From Leeuwenhoekiella aequorea (lineage in GTDB: Bacteria > Bacteroidota > Bacteroidia > Flavobacteriales > Flavobacteriaceae), in NCBI RefSeq assembly GCF_004104375.1, contig NZ_QOVM01000001.1, positions 310,001 to 374,000 of the forward strand: a stretch of DNA of 64,000 nt, in the 5' to 3' direction. Of this stretch, positions 38,069-48,169 are shown in pieces. Each line of letters begins with the position of its first letter. Within the stretch, counting starts at the first letter, position 1. Under the pieces are notes generated by a model. The model did not search any database, had not been told where the DNA came from, and saw only the letters and a program-made list of their open reading frames with translations. The position numbers were made by a program, and so were the translations under genes.

Positions 38069-39880
38069 ATGGGATTAGTTACCGCAAAAGAAGTCGCAAA
38101 AGCAATTAACGTAGATAAATTTGGTTTTGCGGGTACATTTATGGGTTGGACACTTATGAAAGTGCTAAAAATCTCAAAAGCAAATGAAATTTACAATCGT
38201 AACAAGCATTTGAGTGATCTGGAATTTCTGAATGAGATATTAGGCGAATTTGAGATTGATTTTGATATTCCGGAAGAAGATTTAAAGCGCCTCCCCAAGA
38301 ATGGAAGTTATATCACCATTAGTAACCACCCTCTTGGAGGAATAGATGGTATTTTGCTTTTGAAACTTATGATAGAGCAGCGACCAGACTTCAAGATTAT
38401 AGCTAATTTCTTGCTGCACCGCATCGAGCCGCTTAAGCCCTATGTAATGCCTGTAAATCCTTTTGAAGATCACAAGGACGCTAAGTCAAGCATTGCAGGT
38501 TTTAAGCAGGCAATTACGCATTTACGGGAGGGGCATCCTCTAGGGATATTTCCTGCCGGTGAAGTTTCTACATATAAGGATGATAAACTTATTATAGATA
38601 AGCCTTGGGAAGAAGCCGCTATGAAACTGGTTCAACGTGCTGAAGTTCCTATTGTACCCATTTATTTTCACGCAAAAAATAGTAGGCTATTTTATCAATT
38701 ATCACGTATTAGCGATACGCTGCGTACTGCAAAATTACCATCAGAATTACTTACTCAGAAAAAGCGAACCATACACGTGCGCATAGGAAACCCTATAAAT
38801 GTTGCTGCTCAAAAAGAGCATACTACATTAGAGGAGTTTACAGAATTTATACGTAAGAAAACCTATATGCTTGCTAAGACTTTTGAGAAAAAGTCAATTT
38901 TAAGTACCATTCCGCAATCTTTAAAAGTTCCTAGAGAGCCCAAGAAAATTGTAAAAGGAGTGAAGTCTGAACTTATTGAACAAGAGGTCAATAACCTTAG
39001 AAATATTGAGCGTAGACTGCTGCAAAGTAAGAATTACGAAGTGTTTTTGGCATCCGCCGAAATCATTCCGAATATATTAAATGAGATAGGTCGTTTGCGG
39101 GAAATTACCTTTAGAGAAGTAGGCGAGGGGACAAACGAGCCTACAGATCTCGATAAATATGATCATCACTACCACCACTTGTTCTTGTGGGATGAAGACA
39201 ATAAAAAAATTGCAGGAGCTTACCGTATGGGTCTAGGATCGCAAATTATGCCACAACACGGTATAAACGGATTTTATTTACAGAGCCTCTTTAGATTTGA
39301 GCCCGAGTTGCATAAGATGATGGGAGAAAGTATAGAGATGGGGCGTGCATTTATCATTAAAGAGTATCAGCAAAAACCTATGCCACTGTTTTTACTTTGG
39401 AGAGGTATTGTACATACCACATTACGATTCCCGGAGCATAAATATTTGATAGGTGGAGTAAGCATCAGTAATCAATTTTCAAATTTTTCAAAGTCATTGA
39501 TGATTGAGTTTATGCGCTCGCATTATTATGATCCGTATATAGCACAATATATTAGGCCTAAAAAAGAATTTAAGGTAAAGCTTAAAGATGCCGATAAAGA
39601 GTTTGTTTTTGATGAAACTGAAGCAGACTTAAACAAGTTTGATAAAATCATTGAAGAGATGGAAACCGGTAACCTGCGTCTTCCGGTTTTAATTAAAAAG
39701 TATATTAAACAAAATGCTAAAGTGGTGGCCTTTAATGTAGACCCACTTTTTAATGATGCTATAGATGGTTTAATGTATATACGTATAGAGGACCTCCCGG
39801 AAAGTACTGTAAAACCAGTATTAGAAGAATTTCAGGCAGAACTGGAGCAAAAGCTAGAGCAGGCTAAAAAAGAAGAATAG
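38069..39880 (+). CDS. Bifunctional acyltransferase, OlsF type (ornithine lipid synthesis)
   Basis: A 603-residue two-domain protein. Residues 60-280 resemble PlsC/OlsA O-acyltransferases: SNHPLGGIDGILLLK (the His and Asp are separated by five residues rather than the canonical four), FPAGEVSTY and PIVPIYFHAKNSRLF. Residues 310-520 resemble the OlsB N-acyltransferase (GNAT fold), with REITFREVGEGT, YRMGLGSQIM, IEMGRAFIIKEYQQKPMPLFLLWRGI and a C-terminal basic region. This domain order and length match OlsF, shown in Flavobacterium johnsoniae to make ornithine lipids by itself. Activity here is inferred from the family. Confidence 0.8.
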   Translation: MGLVTAKEVAKAINVDKFGFAGTFMGWTLMKVLKISKANEIYNRNKHLSDLEFLNEILGEFEIDFDIPEEDLKRLPKNGSYITISNHPLGGIDGILLLKLMIEQRPDFKIIANFLLHRIEPLKPYVMPVNPFEDHKDAKSSIAGFKQAITHLREGHPLGIFPAGEVSTYKDDKLIIDKPWEEAAMKLVQRAEVPIVPIYFHAKNSRLFYQLSRISDTLRTAKLPSELLTQKKRTIHVRIGNPINVAAQKEHTTLEEFTEFIRKKTYMLAKTFEKKSILSTIPQSLKVPREPKKIVKGVKSELIEQEVNNLRNIERRLLQSKNYEVFLASAEIIPNILNEIGRLREITFREVGEGTNEPTDLDKYDHHYHHLFLWDEDNKKIAGAYRMGLGSQIMPQHGINGFYLQSLFRFEPELHKMMGESIEMGRAFIIKEYQQKPMPLFLLWRGIVHTTLRFPEHKYLIGGVSISNQFSNFSKSLMIEFMRSHYYDPYIAQYIRPKKEFKVKLKDADKEFVFDETEADLNKFDKIIEEMETGNLRLPVLIKKYIKQNAKVVAFNVDPLFNDAIDGLMYIRIEDLPESTVKPVLEEFQAELEQKLEQAKKEE

Positions 39881-39906
39881 TAGCTTTTGTATTAAATTAA
39901 AAAACT

Positions 39907-39943
39907 AAAAAAGCTCAACATATTTTTATGTTGAGCTTTTTAA
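39907..39943. terminator. Bidirectional terminator between convergent genes
   Basis: AGCTCAACATA (39912-39922) and TATGTTGAGCT (39927-39937) form an eleven-base perfect stem with a TTTT loop, flanked by an A-run and a T-run. It serves the OlsF-type gene and the TM2 gene. Confidence 0.85.
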
Positions 39944-39962
39944 TTATATAGCAACTGGTTTC

Positions 39963-40310
39963 TTAGAACCAGGGTTTTCTTCCCACTTGGTATGTCTGAT
40001 AAAATTCTTCATCAGATTTTGTTAAATAGATAATCCCTTCAATAAAGCCAATAATTCCTCCTATTCCACAAGTAACAATCGAAACTATAATCTGAATAAT
40101 TCCCTCCTTAGTATAACCAAGGATAAATTTGTGAATACCTAAGTATCCGAAAAGAATTCCTAAAATTCCGCAAAGAAGTTTTTTGTTTTCGCCGTGATTA
40201 GTAGTTTGATTCCAGCTTTCTTTAAAGTCGTTAGCTGAATTTTTTGCACCATCACTAAAATTATTTGCAGTTTCTCTGGCTTGATCTCCGAAGTTTTTAT
40301 CTTCATTCAT
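39963..40310 (-). CDS. TM2 domain-containing membrane protein
   Basis: A 115-residue protein. The first 45 residues are polar and rich in N, D and K. A TM2 domain follows: NKKLLCGILGILFGYLGIHKFILGYTKEGI, then a second helix IIQIIVSIVTCGIGGIIGFIEGIIYL. The GIHKFILG turn is the TM2 signature. The C-terminus FYQTYQVGRKPWF is cytosolic or periplasmic. The function is unknown. It is single, with a terminator. Confidence 0.85.
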   Translation of the reverse strand: MNEDKNFGDQARETANNFSDGAKNSANDFKESWNQTTNHGENKKLLCGILGILFGYLGIHKFILGYTKEGIIQIIVSIVTCGIGGIIGFIEGIIYLTKSDEEFYQTYQVGRKPWF

Positions 40311-40342
40311 AGAATAACGGTTGTTAGGTTGTTTTTTAAAAT

Positions 40343-40738
40343 TTATTTATTTTCTAAAAATACAGAATCATTAGGTTCCCACAATTCAATTTTGTTGTTT
40401 TCGGGATCCAAAATCCAACCAAATTTTCCGTAGTCGTATTCTTCAATATCCCCTACCACAGTAACTCCTTCTTCTTTAAGAACTTTAAGTAATTCAACTA
40501 GGTTTTCAACTCTAAAGTTCATCATAAACTGCTTTTCACTAGGTTTGAAATAGCTGGTGCTTTGTTGAAACGGACTCCATTGTGTTGAGCATTTCTCACC
40601 ATTTTCATCATACCACCAGAATGTCCATCCATATTGATCTGTAGGTATTCCTAAATGAGTTTTATACCACTCTTTAATTTGATCTGGATTTTCTGTCTTG
40701 AAGAAAAATCCGCCTAATCCGGTTACTCTATTTTTCAT
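40343..40738 (-). CDS. VOC family protein
   Basis: A 131-residue glyoxalase/bleomycin-resistance fold protein with YKTHLGIPTDQYGWTFWWYDENG in the first module and MMNFRVENLVELLKVLKEEGV, then FGWILDPENNKIELWEP in the second. The final Glu of IELWEP is a family metal ligand. The substrate cannot be assigned. It lies between the TM2 gene and a 2-hydroxyacid dehydrogenase gene without strong coupling. Confidence 0.82.
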   Translation of the reverse strand: MKNRVTGLGGFFFKTENPDQIKEWYKTHLGIPTDQYGWTFWWYDENGEKCSTQWSPFQQSTSYFKPSEKQFMMNFRVENLVELLKVLKEEGVTVVGDIEEYDYGKFGWILDPENNKIELWEPNDSVFLENK

Positions 40739-40805
40739 ACTTGATTATTTTAAGCTCTCTTAGAAACGATGCTCGAACGTGCCATTATAACATTTTAAGC
40801 TATAA

Positions 40806-41738
40806 CTAAAGCTTTAAAATCTTGTCCACGATTGTCTGTGAGAGTTTTATTTTACTTTCTACCGTCCATCCTGCAATGTGAGGAGTAAGTACAACCTGAT
40901 CTGCATTGATCAAATAATGTAAAGGCTCGGGCATATCTTCGGCTGTAAAAAGATTTTCAAAGGATAACTTTTCATATTCCAGGACGTCTAGTCCGGCACC
41001 CTTAATTTTACCTGACTTTAAGGCTTCAACTAGATCTGCGGTTACTACACTTTTACCACGCGCAGTATTAATAAGCCAAAACGGTTTTTTAAATCCGCTG
41101 ATAAAGCGGGTATTTACCATTTTATCAGTTTGGGGTGTCCACGGCGTATGCAGACTTAAAACATCTGATTTTTCTTGCAATTCTTCTAGTGATACCTGTC
41201 GTGCATTTGCGTTACCCAATCCCGGTCTAATATCGTAACACAGGACCTCGCAATCAAAACCTTGTAGCTTTTTTGCAAAAGCATTTCCCATATTTCCATA
41301 TCCTATTAAGCCTACGGTTTTACCTTCAAGCTCCAGACCTCTGTTTTTCTCTCTATTCCATTGCCCCGCTCTAACCTCAGCGTCGGCTAGTTTTAATTTA
41401 TTAAAGAGCATTAAAAGCATTCCCAGAGCGTGCTCACCTACAGCATTTCTATTTCCTTCGGGAGCAGCAATTAGATGTATCCCTTTTGACTCTGCATAGG
41501 GGATATCAATACTTTCTAAGCCTGCACCTACACGAGCTATGAATTTTAGGTTACTTGCTTTATCAATAAACTGTTTGTCTATTTTAAACCTACTTCTTAT
41601 AACCACACCATCATACTCATCTATTTTAGCTTCGATATCCTCTTTAGAGGAAGAGTAGTCTTCGTGATTTATATGGCCGGCTGTTGCTAACTGTTCAATC
41701 ATCAATTCATGATTGCTGTCAATATGTAAAATTTTCAT
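40806..41738 (-). CDS. D-2-hydroxyacid dehydrogenase family protein
   Basis: A 310-residue NAD-dependent dehydrogenase related to SerA and glyoxylate/lactate dehydrogenases. The Rossmann fold has KTVGLIGYGNMGNAFAKKL. The catalytic residues appear in INTARGKSVV (Arg), GLDVLEYEKLSFENL (Glu) and TPHIAGWTVESK (His). An N-terminal VVIRSRFKIDKQFIDKASNLKFIARVGAGLESID is typical. It lacks an ACT domain, so it is not a long-form SerA. The next gene is 21 bases upstream, and thioesterase and dehydrogenase may be cotranscribed. Confidence 0.88.
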   Translation of the reverse strand: MKILHIDSNHELMIEQLATAGHINHEDYSSSKEDIEAKIDEYDGVVIRSRFKIDKQFIDKASNLKFIARVGAGLESIDIPYAESKGIHLIAAPEGNRNAVGEHALGMLLMLFNKLKLADAEVRAGQWNREKNRGLELEGKTVGLIGYGNMGNAFAKKLQGFDCEVLCYDIRPGLGNANARQVSLEELQEKSDVLSLHTPWTPQTDKMVNTRFISGFKKPFWLINTARGKSVVTADLVEALKSGKIKGAGLDVLEYEKLSFENLFTAEDMPEPLHYLINADQVVLTPHIAGWTVESKIKLSQTIVDKILKL

Positions 41739-41759
41739 AGGGAATAAATGTGAGTAATT

Positions 41760-42167
41760 TTATTGATTTACTTCTTCGTAATAAGCAGCAAAACCTTCTG
41801 GAACACGTAGTGGTTTACGCGTTTCCATATTGAGTAAACACCAGTTTGTTATTGCAGTTGCGAGAACTTTTTGATCTGCGGGGCGGTAAATTCTTGTACG
41901 TCTAAATGACCGAACCCCTTCAAACTTTTCTATCCAGGTTTCTATAGTAATCTGTTCTCCTTCAAATGCTGGCGCGTGGTATTTTATAGTATGTTCTAGA
42001 GCTACCCACGCATATATTTGTAGCATTTCATCTGTAGAATTATGCTGCCAGTGCGCTTCTGCGACATCTTGAACCCATTGCAAGTAGATGACATTATTTA
42101 CATGACCAAGATTATCTATGGCTTCTGGAGGAACAGTTATGTTAAGTTTGAAAGTTTTTGCATTCAT
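41760..42167 (-). CDS. Acyl-CoA thioesterase, 4HBT hotdog fold
   Basis: A 135-residue hotdog thioesterase. The catalytic-region pattern DNLGHVNNVIYLQWVQDV (Asp/Asn-x-x-G-H-x-N-N) at residues 17-35 is that of YbgC/4HBT enzymes. WIEKFEGVRSFRRTRIYR and ATAITNWCLLNMETRKPLRVP complete the fold. Substrate length is unknown. It lies upstream of the dehydrogenase in the same minus-strand block. Confidence 0.9.
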   Translation of the reverse strand: MNAKTFKLNITVPPEAIDNLGHVNNVIYLQWVQDVAEAHWQHNSTDEMLQIYAWVALEHTIKYHAPAFEGEQITIETWIEKFEGVRSFRRTRIYRPADQKVLATAITNWCLLNMETRKPLRVPEGFAAYYEEVNQ

Positions 42168-42256
42168 TCTTCAAAAATACTAAACTAAAATCTGCAAGCA
42201 GATTTTAGAATCTATTTTGAGAATATTTTGGGAAGATTTTTATATTGAAGTGCTTT

Positions 42257-43606
42257 CTAAAAGCCCAGCATAAGTTTCGCTAGACTGAAATAAATTAAAA
42301 TCCCAAAAATATCATTGCTGGTAGTTATAAAAGGACCAGTAGCTATCGCAGGATCAATACCTTTCCAATTGAGTAATATAGGCACAAATGTACCTACTAA
42401 TGCAGCTACTATTATCACCGATAGCATGGCTGTTGCCACGGTCAAACTAAGCATCCATCCAAAACCGAATATTAAACCAAATGTAATTACTAGAATTCCT
42501 AGAGCTATACCATTTATAAGACCTATGCTTATCTCCTTAAGTAGTCGTAACCAAAGACTACCGGTAACATTATCATTTGCTAGACCTTGTACGATAATTG
42601 CACTCGACTGAACGCCAACGTTTCCTGCTACCGCAGCGACTAACGGAGTAAAGAAAAATAGTTCGGGATGTACTTGTAAAGCGCCCTCAAAACTCTTCAT
42701 GATATTTACTGCCCCCAGACTTCCTACAAGTCCTAAAACCAACCACGGAAGACGTGCACGTGTAAGTTCCCAGGTGGTATCATCTGCTTCAGCGCTTTGT
42801 GATAAACCAGCTGCCATACGATAATCTTCATCGGCCTCATCTCGTATAAAATCTAAAATATCATCGATCGTTATTCTACCCAATAACACTCCAGAATCAT
42901 TTGTAACAGGTACAGCTTCCAGATCGTATTTCTGCATTAAACGAGCGACATCTTCACCAGAATCATGAACATTTACAGAGTCTACGTTGGGAATATAGAT
43001 ATCAGAAATTTTTGATTTTGCTTCTGCTGTAAGTAAATCTTTAAGTGAGAGTCGTCCTATAAGATGATCTTTTTTATCAACTACATAAACCGAATGCACG
43101 CGGGTTACATTTTGTGCTTGTGCTCTCATTTTACGTACACAACCCGCTACAGTCCAGGTTTCACGAACCCTTACAAGCTCTTTTGCCATTAGACCCCCGG
43201 CTGAATCTTCTTCATAAAGAAGCATTTCCACAATATCGCGGGCGTGCTCTTCATCTTCAATAGCGTCAATTACCTGCTTTTGGATCTCATCAGACAGCTC
43301 AGATAAAAAGTCTACCGCATCATCAGTATCAAGTTCATTAAGCTCATCTGCAATTTCCTGAGGGGAAAGATTATCAAGAATATCTTCTCGCAAATCTTCA
43401 TCCAGCTCCATAAGAGCTTCAGAAGTAGTTTCACTATCAAGAAGTTTTACCAGATAGGTAGCTTCTTCGGTAGTAATCTCATCAAAAATCTCTGCAATAT
43501 CTGCGTGGTGAACTTCATCAAGAAGTTCTAAAATAGCAACATCATTACGAGCCTCGATTAAGTTTTCGATTTGCTCTATAAGGTCTTCGGTAATTTCAAA
43601 AGCCAT
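42257..43606 (-). CDS. mgtE: Magnesium transporter MgtE
   Basis: A 449-residue channel-like magnesium transporter. The cytosolic N domain (about 1-130) has repeated acidic helices ending at ELNELDTDDAVDFLSEL. Two CBS domains follow (AGGLMAKELVRVRETWTVAG, then IGRLSLKDLLTA and VSNDSGVLLGRITIDDIL-like sequence), then five C-terminal membrane helices with GNVGVQSSAIIVQGLA and WKGIDPAIATGPFITTSNDIFGI, where the pore Asp is located. Cytosolic magnesium gating through the N and CBS domains is established for the family. It is a conserved neighbour of rsmA in flavobacteria. Confidence 0.96.
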   Translation of the reverse strand: MAFEITEDLIEQIENLIEARNDVAILELLDEVHHADIAEIFDEITTEEATYLVKLLDSETTSEALMELDEDLREDILDNLSPQEIADELNELDTDDAVDFLSELSDEIQKQVIDAIEDEEHARDIVEMLLYEEDSAGGLMAKELVRVRETWTVAGCVRKMRAQAQNVTRVHSVYVVDKKDHLIGRLSLKDLLTAEAKSKISDIYIPNVDSVNVHDSGEDVARLMQKYDLEAVPVTNDSGVLLGRITIDDILDFIRDEADEDYRMAAGLSQSAEADDTTWELTRARLPWLVLGLVGSLGAVNIMKSFEGALQVHPELFFFTPLVAAVAGNVGVQSSAIIVQGLANDNVTGSLWLRLLKEISIGLINGIALGILVITFGLIFGFGWMLSLTVATAMLSVIIVAALVGTFVPILLNWKGIDPAIATGPFITTSNDIFGILIYFSLAKLMLGF

Positions 43607-43803
43607 AGTTGCTCACTTATCGGGTTATTGCATTCTTTTTTGAGTCTGGCAAATATAAATAAACTAGTGTGAGACAAGAGTGAGTTTGTGACAGATTTAC
43701 GGGTCATAACGCATTTAAAATACTTCCTACATCAAGGATATGCTTTGTATTTTTAAAGCGAAAGTATGAGGTTTTCTTCTTGGGTAATCTGTAGTAATTG
43801 CAG

Positions 43804-44661
43804 CTATTCTTCGGTATTCAAATCTTGGTTAATAGCTTGAGTAAGTGCAATAAATTGTGCGACATCTAACTGCTCAGGACGTTTATCGAATAGGTCTTTT
43901 GCTCTTAGTGTGTCGCTTAAATCTAATTGTTTTAAACTGTTTCTAAGCGTTTTACGACGTTGTTGAAATGCCATTTTCACAACTTTAAAAAGTTCGTCGG
44001 GATCACATGCAAGCTCTTTATAATTTGCTTTACGAGTAAGTTTAAGAACGCCGCTATCTACTTTTGGCGGCGGGTTAAAAACTTCCGGGGGCACTGTGAA
44101 TAAATATTCTGCATCGTAGAAAGCCTGTGCCAGAACAGAGAGAATACCATACGTTTTACTCCCAGAAGGTGCGCAAATACGCTGTGCAACTTCCTTTTGA
44201 AACATTCCGCTAAATTCAGGCACCTGATCCCGCCATTCAAGCATTTTGAATACAATTTGGGTAGAAATGTTGTACGGAAAGTTTCCAGTTATGGCAAATG
44301 CTTTATCTGCATATAGTTCACTAAGATTACATTTTAGAAAATCTGCTTCAAGAACGGTCAATGAGCCAGTTTCAAATAATGCCGGATATTCTAACGGGAA
44401 GCTGTGGTTGAGATAAACTATAGATTCACTGTCAAGATCCATTGCAGTGATATGACTTTTCTCGCGCAAAAGGTATTTTGTTAAAACACCGGTACCCGGA
44501 CCTATTTCTAACACATCATCATAACCAGAATGCGATAAAGTATCTGCGATCTTCTGGGCAATACTCTCGTCTTTCAAAAAATGTTGACCCAGATGTTTTT
44601 TCGCCTTTATAGGGTCGTCTGCTGTAGGTTTAGAATGTGATCTGGTAAACTTTTTTTTCAT
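43804..44661 (-). CDS. rsmA: 16S rRNA dimethyladenosine transferase RsmA (KsgA)
   Basis: Dimethylates the two adenines of the helix 45 loop of 16S rRNA. A 285-residue protein with [20 protein letters not shown], the SAM motif [25 protein letters not shown] (the catalytic NLPY equivalent, here NFPY) and the C-terminal domain with [15 protein letters not shown]. The first 18 residues are a basic extension. It lies 29 bases downstream of the DUF4286 gene in the serS-TPR-DUF4286-rsmA-mgtE series. Confidence 0.96.
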   Translation of the reverse strand: MKKKFTRSHSKPTADDPIKAKKHLGQHFLKDESIAQKIADTLSHSGYDDVLEIGPGTGVLTKYLLREKSHITAMDLDSESIVYLNHSFPLEYPALFETGSLTVLEADFLKCNLSELYADKAFAITGNFPYNISTQIVFKMLEWRDQVPEFSGMFQKEVAQRICAPSGSKTYGILSVLAQAFYDAEYLFTVPPEVFNPPPKVDSGVLKLTRKANYKELACDPDELFKVVKMAFQQRRKTLRNSLKQLDLSDTLRAKDLFDKRPEQLDVAQFIALTQAINQDLNTEE

Positions 44662-44690
44662 CTGAGTTCTGTGAATGGTTTTATCGAGTA

Positions 44691-45017
44691 CTATTGAGCC
44701 TTGAATTCTGTTTGCTCAGAAACGATTTCAAGTTCAGTTCTAAAGGCAACAATTTTGTCTCCAAAGCGAGCAGCAGCCTGTCTAAGTCGCGGAGCGTCTT
44801 CTTTGTAATATCGCGTTAAACTGTCTTTGCTTTTAGCAGTGTATTGTACCGAATAGGTTTTTCCACCCATTTCTTCTTCTACTAAAACTTTTGTCATTAA
44901 AGCTTTTAAGAATTTTCCGGTTTCTAATATCTCAGGAATATGCTCATTGCGCATCCAGTAGAGCCAATCTTCGTGAACACTATCGTCAACATTTACGGTA
45001 ACATTATATATAATCAT
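44691..45017 (-). CDS. DUF4286 family protein
   Basis: A 108-residue protein with a ferredoxin-like dimeric alpha-beta barrel pattern: [22 protein letters not shown], then [12 protein letters not shown] and [20 protein letters not shown]. This matches DUF4286, a Bacteroidetes family of unknown function. It is placed between a TPR protein gene and rsmA, and short spacing on both sides suggests cotranscription. Confidence 0.85.
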   Translation of the reverse strand: MIIYNVTVNVDDSVHEDWLYWMRNEHIPEILETGKFLKALMTKVLVEEEMGGKTYSVQYTAKSKDSLTRYYKEDAPRLRQAAARFGDKIVAFRTELEIVSEQTEFKAQ

Positions 45018-45052
45018 AGGAGCTTTTTATTTTGTGCAGGCAAAGATACGCC

Positions 45053-46837
45053 TCAGTTGATAGCGTCTCCTCTTAATTTGCGATATTTCTGTTGGGCTTC
45101 TACATAAAAGATACTATCTGCAAAATTAAAAATGATTTGCTCATACTGAATTTTAGCTTTCTCCGGCTGGTTAAGTACGGTAGCATATAGGTTGCCTAAT
45201 CTATAAAATGCATCATCAGCTAAAATATCCTCTTTATGTAGGGTAGTAATTTTTATATAATTCTGTTCTGCTTTATTAAATTCTTTGTTTTTTTCAAATA
45301 ATATAGCCTGAGCTAACAGCGCTTCATCTTCAATAGATTTGCCCTTTTGTGAGATGAGGAGGCTGTCGTAAGCCGCAAGAGCTTCAGTATTTCTATTTTG
45401 ATAGTGTAGCAATTCTGCTCGGGCAAAAGCTTTTAAGCCCGTATACGTAGAGTCTTCTATTGCATTGTCTGTAATGAGCAGATAAAGATCTTGAGCGTCA
45501 TTTGCAATAAGTTGAGTTGCCGAAGACTTTAAAACTTTTAATTGGGTCTTTGCCCATTCAAAATCTCCTTTATAATAGCTGGCCTTTGCCACTTTAAACC
45601 GGGCTTCTTGAGCTATGGGATTATTGGGTAATAATTTTTGAATTTGAGAATAATATATAAGAGCTGCATTAAAACGTTCTTCTAGAAGTAGAATATCTGC
45701 AAGTTCCATTTTTATACGTGCCTGCTGAAAAGCATCTAATGGAAGGTCAAGAGTTTCTTGTAAAAATAGAGATGCGGCAGTATATTCTTTTTTATTGAAC
45801 GCAAGAAAATGAGCATAATCTGTCTGAAGATTTAATGTGGCTAGTCCTTTGCCATATTCAGCAAGTAGATTTTGGTAAGCCGTTTTTATAGTTTCAAGTT
45901 CGTTTGGTTGAGCTGTTTTGATCTGTAACTCTAGAATTTTTTGGCTGGCGTGTAATTTTAGCTCGCTAACAGTTGTTGTTTCGATAATATAATTCAGAAT
46001 AGATACTGCCAGATCATCCTCTTCATTATCTAATGTCACATCTGCAAGTCTCAATATCCCCAATAAATTATTGTTGCTTCGCTTTGCAATAGCTTTTTCC
46101 TGTAAAAATGCTTTGTTGTATTCTTTCTGCTGAATAAAAAGCCAACTTAATTTGCGGTTGTATAGTAAGTTGGGGTCTTCTTGCATTCGTTTTAGAAGTA
46201 TTTTTCTCAGGATTTGATTAGCGTCATTTTCGGGATCTTCAGTAATAAACTCATTAAAATAACGCTGTACAATTCCTTCCTGTTTTTCGTCTTTTAAAAT
46301 AAGATCGAGATAAGCATTAAACATCTCATCAATTTTACCTTGTTCGCCGTAAATGCGCGCTAAGGCCGACTCAAAATTATATCGGGAATCCTGTAAAGAA
46401 GCTTTTGTATAGACTGTTGTGGCTTCATCAAGTAAACTATATTGCTGAAAAGCATTTCCTACTTGATAGGCAAAAGCTGTATTTTCTGCAATGCTGGCGA
46501 TAGCAAGATCATAGTATATTTTTGCCTCGTGCTTCTTTCCTTGTAATTGATAGGTGTACCCAAGGTCGACTAACAACGTTTTGTTGTTTTTAATTTTTGA
46601 AATTGACTCAATAAGTAAGTTTTCTGCAGCCTCAAATTTTTTTAACTGATGATAAACTCCTGCCAGTGATCGTATGTAATTAGAATTTAAAGGAGCCTCT
46701 TTTAAAAGCTCCTGATAGCTTAAAGCCGCCTTTTCATAAGCTCCTTGTTCTACATAGTTACGAGCCGACTCATCTTGTGCAATACCGTTTAAAGATGTGC
46801 AAAGCAAAATAAGTAAGACTAAAAGGGCGCGTATCAT
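45053..46837 (-). CDS. Tetratricopeptide-repeat protein, exported
   Basis: A 594-residue protein. Residues 1-20 (MIRALLVLLILLCTSLNGIAQ) are a signal peptide with a cleavage site near IAQ-D. The rest is a series of TPR and TPR-like helical hairpins, for example AYEKAALSYQELLKEAPLNSNY, FNAALIYYSQIQKLLPNNP and ADDAFYRLGNLYATVLNQPEKAKIQYEQI. The last repeats resemble the BamD/YbgF type. It is probably a periplasmic scaffold; the partner is not known. It lies downstream of serS and upstream of DUF4286. Confidence 0.85.
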   Translation of the reverse strand: MIRALLVLLILLCTSLNGIAQDESARNYVEQGAYEKAALSYQELLKEAPLNSNYIRSLAGVYHQLKKFEAAENLLIESISKIKNNKTLLVDLGYTYQLQGKKHEAKIYYDLAIASIAENTAFAYQVGNAFQQYSLLDEATTVYTKASLQDSRYNFESALARIYGEQGKIDEMFNAYLDLILKDEKQEGIVQRYFNEFITEDPENDANQILRKILLKRMQEDPNLLYNRKLSWLFIQQKEYNKAFLQEKAIAKRSNNNLLGILRLADVTLDNEEDDLAVSILNYIIETTTVSELKLHASQKILELQIKTAQPNELETIKTAYQNLLAEYGKGLATLNLQTDYAHFLAFNKKEYTAASLFLQETLDLPLDAFQQARIKMELADILLLEERFNAALIYYSQIQKLLPNNPIAQEARFKVAKASYYKGDFEWAKTQLKVLKSSATQLIANDAQDLYLLITDNAIEDSTYTGLKAFARAELLHYQNRNTEALAAYDSLLISQKGKSIEDEALLAQAILFEKNKEFNKAEQNYIKITTLHKEDILADDAFYRLGNLYATVLNQPEKAKIQYEQIIFNFADSIFYVEAQQKYRKLRGDAIN

Positions 46838-46900
46838 GTAGTTATAATTTTAATAAATATACTAAAGTTGCGCTAGTATTAGTCTGGGTAGCTATAGGCT

Positions 46901-48169
46901 TTATATTCTTTCAAAACCACAATACGGAATCAAAACCTCAGGGATTTCAATACCAGTTAATGTCTGATAATTTTCTAATATGCCGGCTAAAACTCGAGGT
47001 AAAGCTAGAGCACTTCCGTTAAGAGTATGTGCTAGTTGCTTGTTACCATCTGCATCGCGGTAACGTAATTTAAGTCGGTTTGCTTGAAATGTTTTAAAGT
47101 TTGAAACACTACTTATTTCTAACCAGCGATCCTGAGCTGTAGAAAAAACCTCAAAATCATATGTTAGAGTAGAAGTAAACCCTAAATCTCCACCACAAAG
47201 TCTTAAAATACGGTACGGTAATTTAAGTTCGTCAAGAATAGATTTTACGTGTTCCACCATTCCATCTAGAGCGGCATCACTATTCTCAGACTTTTCAAGT
47301 CGCACAATTTCTACTTTGTCAAACTGGTGCAGACGATTTAAACCGCGTACGTGAGCCCCGTACGAACCAGCCTCTCTTCTAAAGCAAGGTGTATAGGCAG
47401 TACAGGTTATAGGTAGGTCTTTTTCTTCAAGAAGACTATCGCGATACATATTTGTAACGGGTACTTCTGCGGTAGGAATTAAGTATAAATCATCAATGCC
47501 CGCATGATACATCTGTCCTTCTTTGTCTGGTAATTGTCCTGTTCCAAAACCTGATGCCTCGTTAACAAGGTGTGGAACTTGATATTCCATATAGCCGGCA
47601 GCAGTATTCTTATCTAGAAAGTAATTAATTAATGCGCGCTGGAGGCGGGCACCTTTTCCTTTATAAACCGGAAAACCTGCACCGGTAATTTTATTTCCCA
47701 ACTCAAAATCGATAATGTCATATTTTTTAGCCAGTTCCCAATGTGGTAAACTACCCTCATCTAAAGTAGGAATAGCTCCCTTACGGAAAACCTCTTCATT
47801 ATCATCTTCACTTTTGCCTGCCGGCACACTGTCTTGAGGTATGTTAGGAATTGTATATAACAATTGATCCAGCTCAGCTATCGTAGTAGCTAGAGCATCC
47901 TGCAGGTCTTTAGAATCTTCTTTAAGTTTTACGGTACGTTCTTTTAAAATGTTAGCCTTATGAGCTTCACCATTTTTAAACATCATCCCTATTTCTTTAG
48001 AAAGCTTATTGCTTTCTGCAAGAGTATTGTCTAAAGAAGTTTGTGTGCTACGACGCTTGTCGTCAAGAGAAATTACCTGATCAAATATAGATGAGGCATC
48101 AAAATTACGTTTTGTAAGCGCTTTAATATATTCATCTTTGTTCTCACGAATGTCTGCAAGGTGTAGCAT
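46901..48169 (-). CDS. serS: Seryl-tRNA synthetase
   Basis: A 422-residue class II synthetase. From the ATG at 48169 it starts MLHLADIRENKDEYIKAL, as in the family; the seven extra codons to 48190 are not conserved. A long N-terminal coiled coil (about residues 30-105) binds the tRNA-Ser variable arm. Class II motifs are in YLIPTAEVPVTNMYR, CFRREAGSYGAHVRGLNRLHQF (motif 2) and NGSALALPRVLAGILENYQ (motif 3). Confidence 0.96.
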   Translation of the reverse strand: MLHLADIRENKDEYIKALTKRNFDASSIFDQVISLDDKRRSTQTSLDNTLAESNKLSKEIGMMFKNGEAHKANILKERTVKLKEDSKDLQDALATTIAELDQLLYTIPNIPQDSVPAGKSEDDNEEVFRKGAIPTLDEGSLPHWELAKKYDIIDFELGNKITGAGFPVYKGKGARLQRALINYFLDKNTAAGYMEYQVPHLVNEASGFGTGQLPDKEGQMYHAGIDDLYLIPTAEVPVTNMYRDSLLEEKDLPITCTAYTPCFRREAGSYGAHVRGLNRLHQFDKVEIVRLEKSENSDAALDGMVEHVKSILDELKLPYRILRLCGGDLGFTSTLTYDFEVFSTAQDRWLEISSVSNFKTFQANRLKLRYRDADGNKQLAHTLNGSALALPRVLAGILENYQTLTGIEIPEVLIPYCGFERI

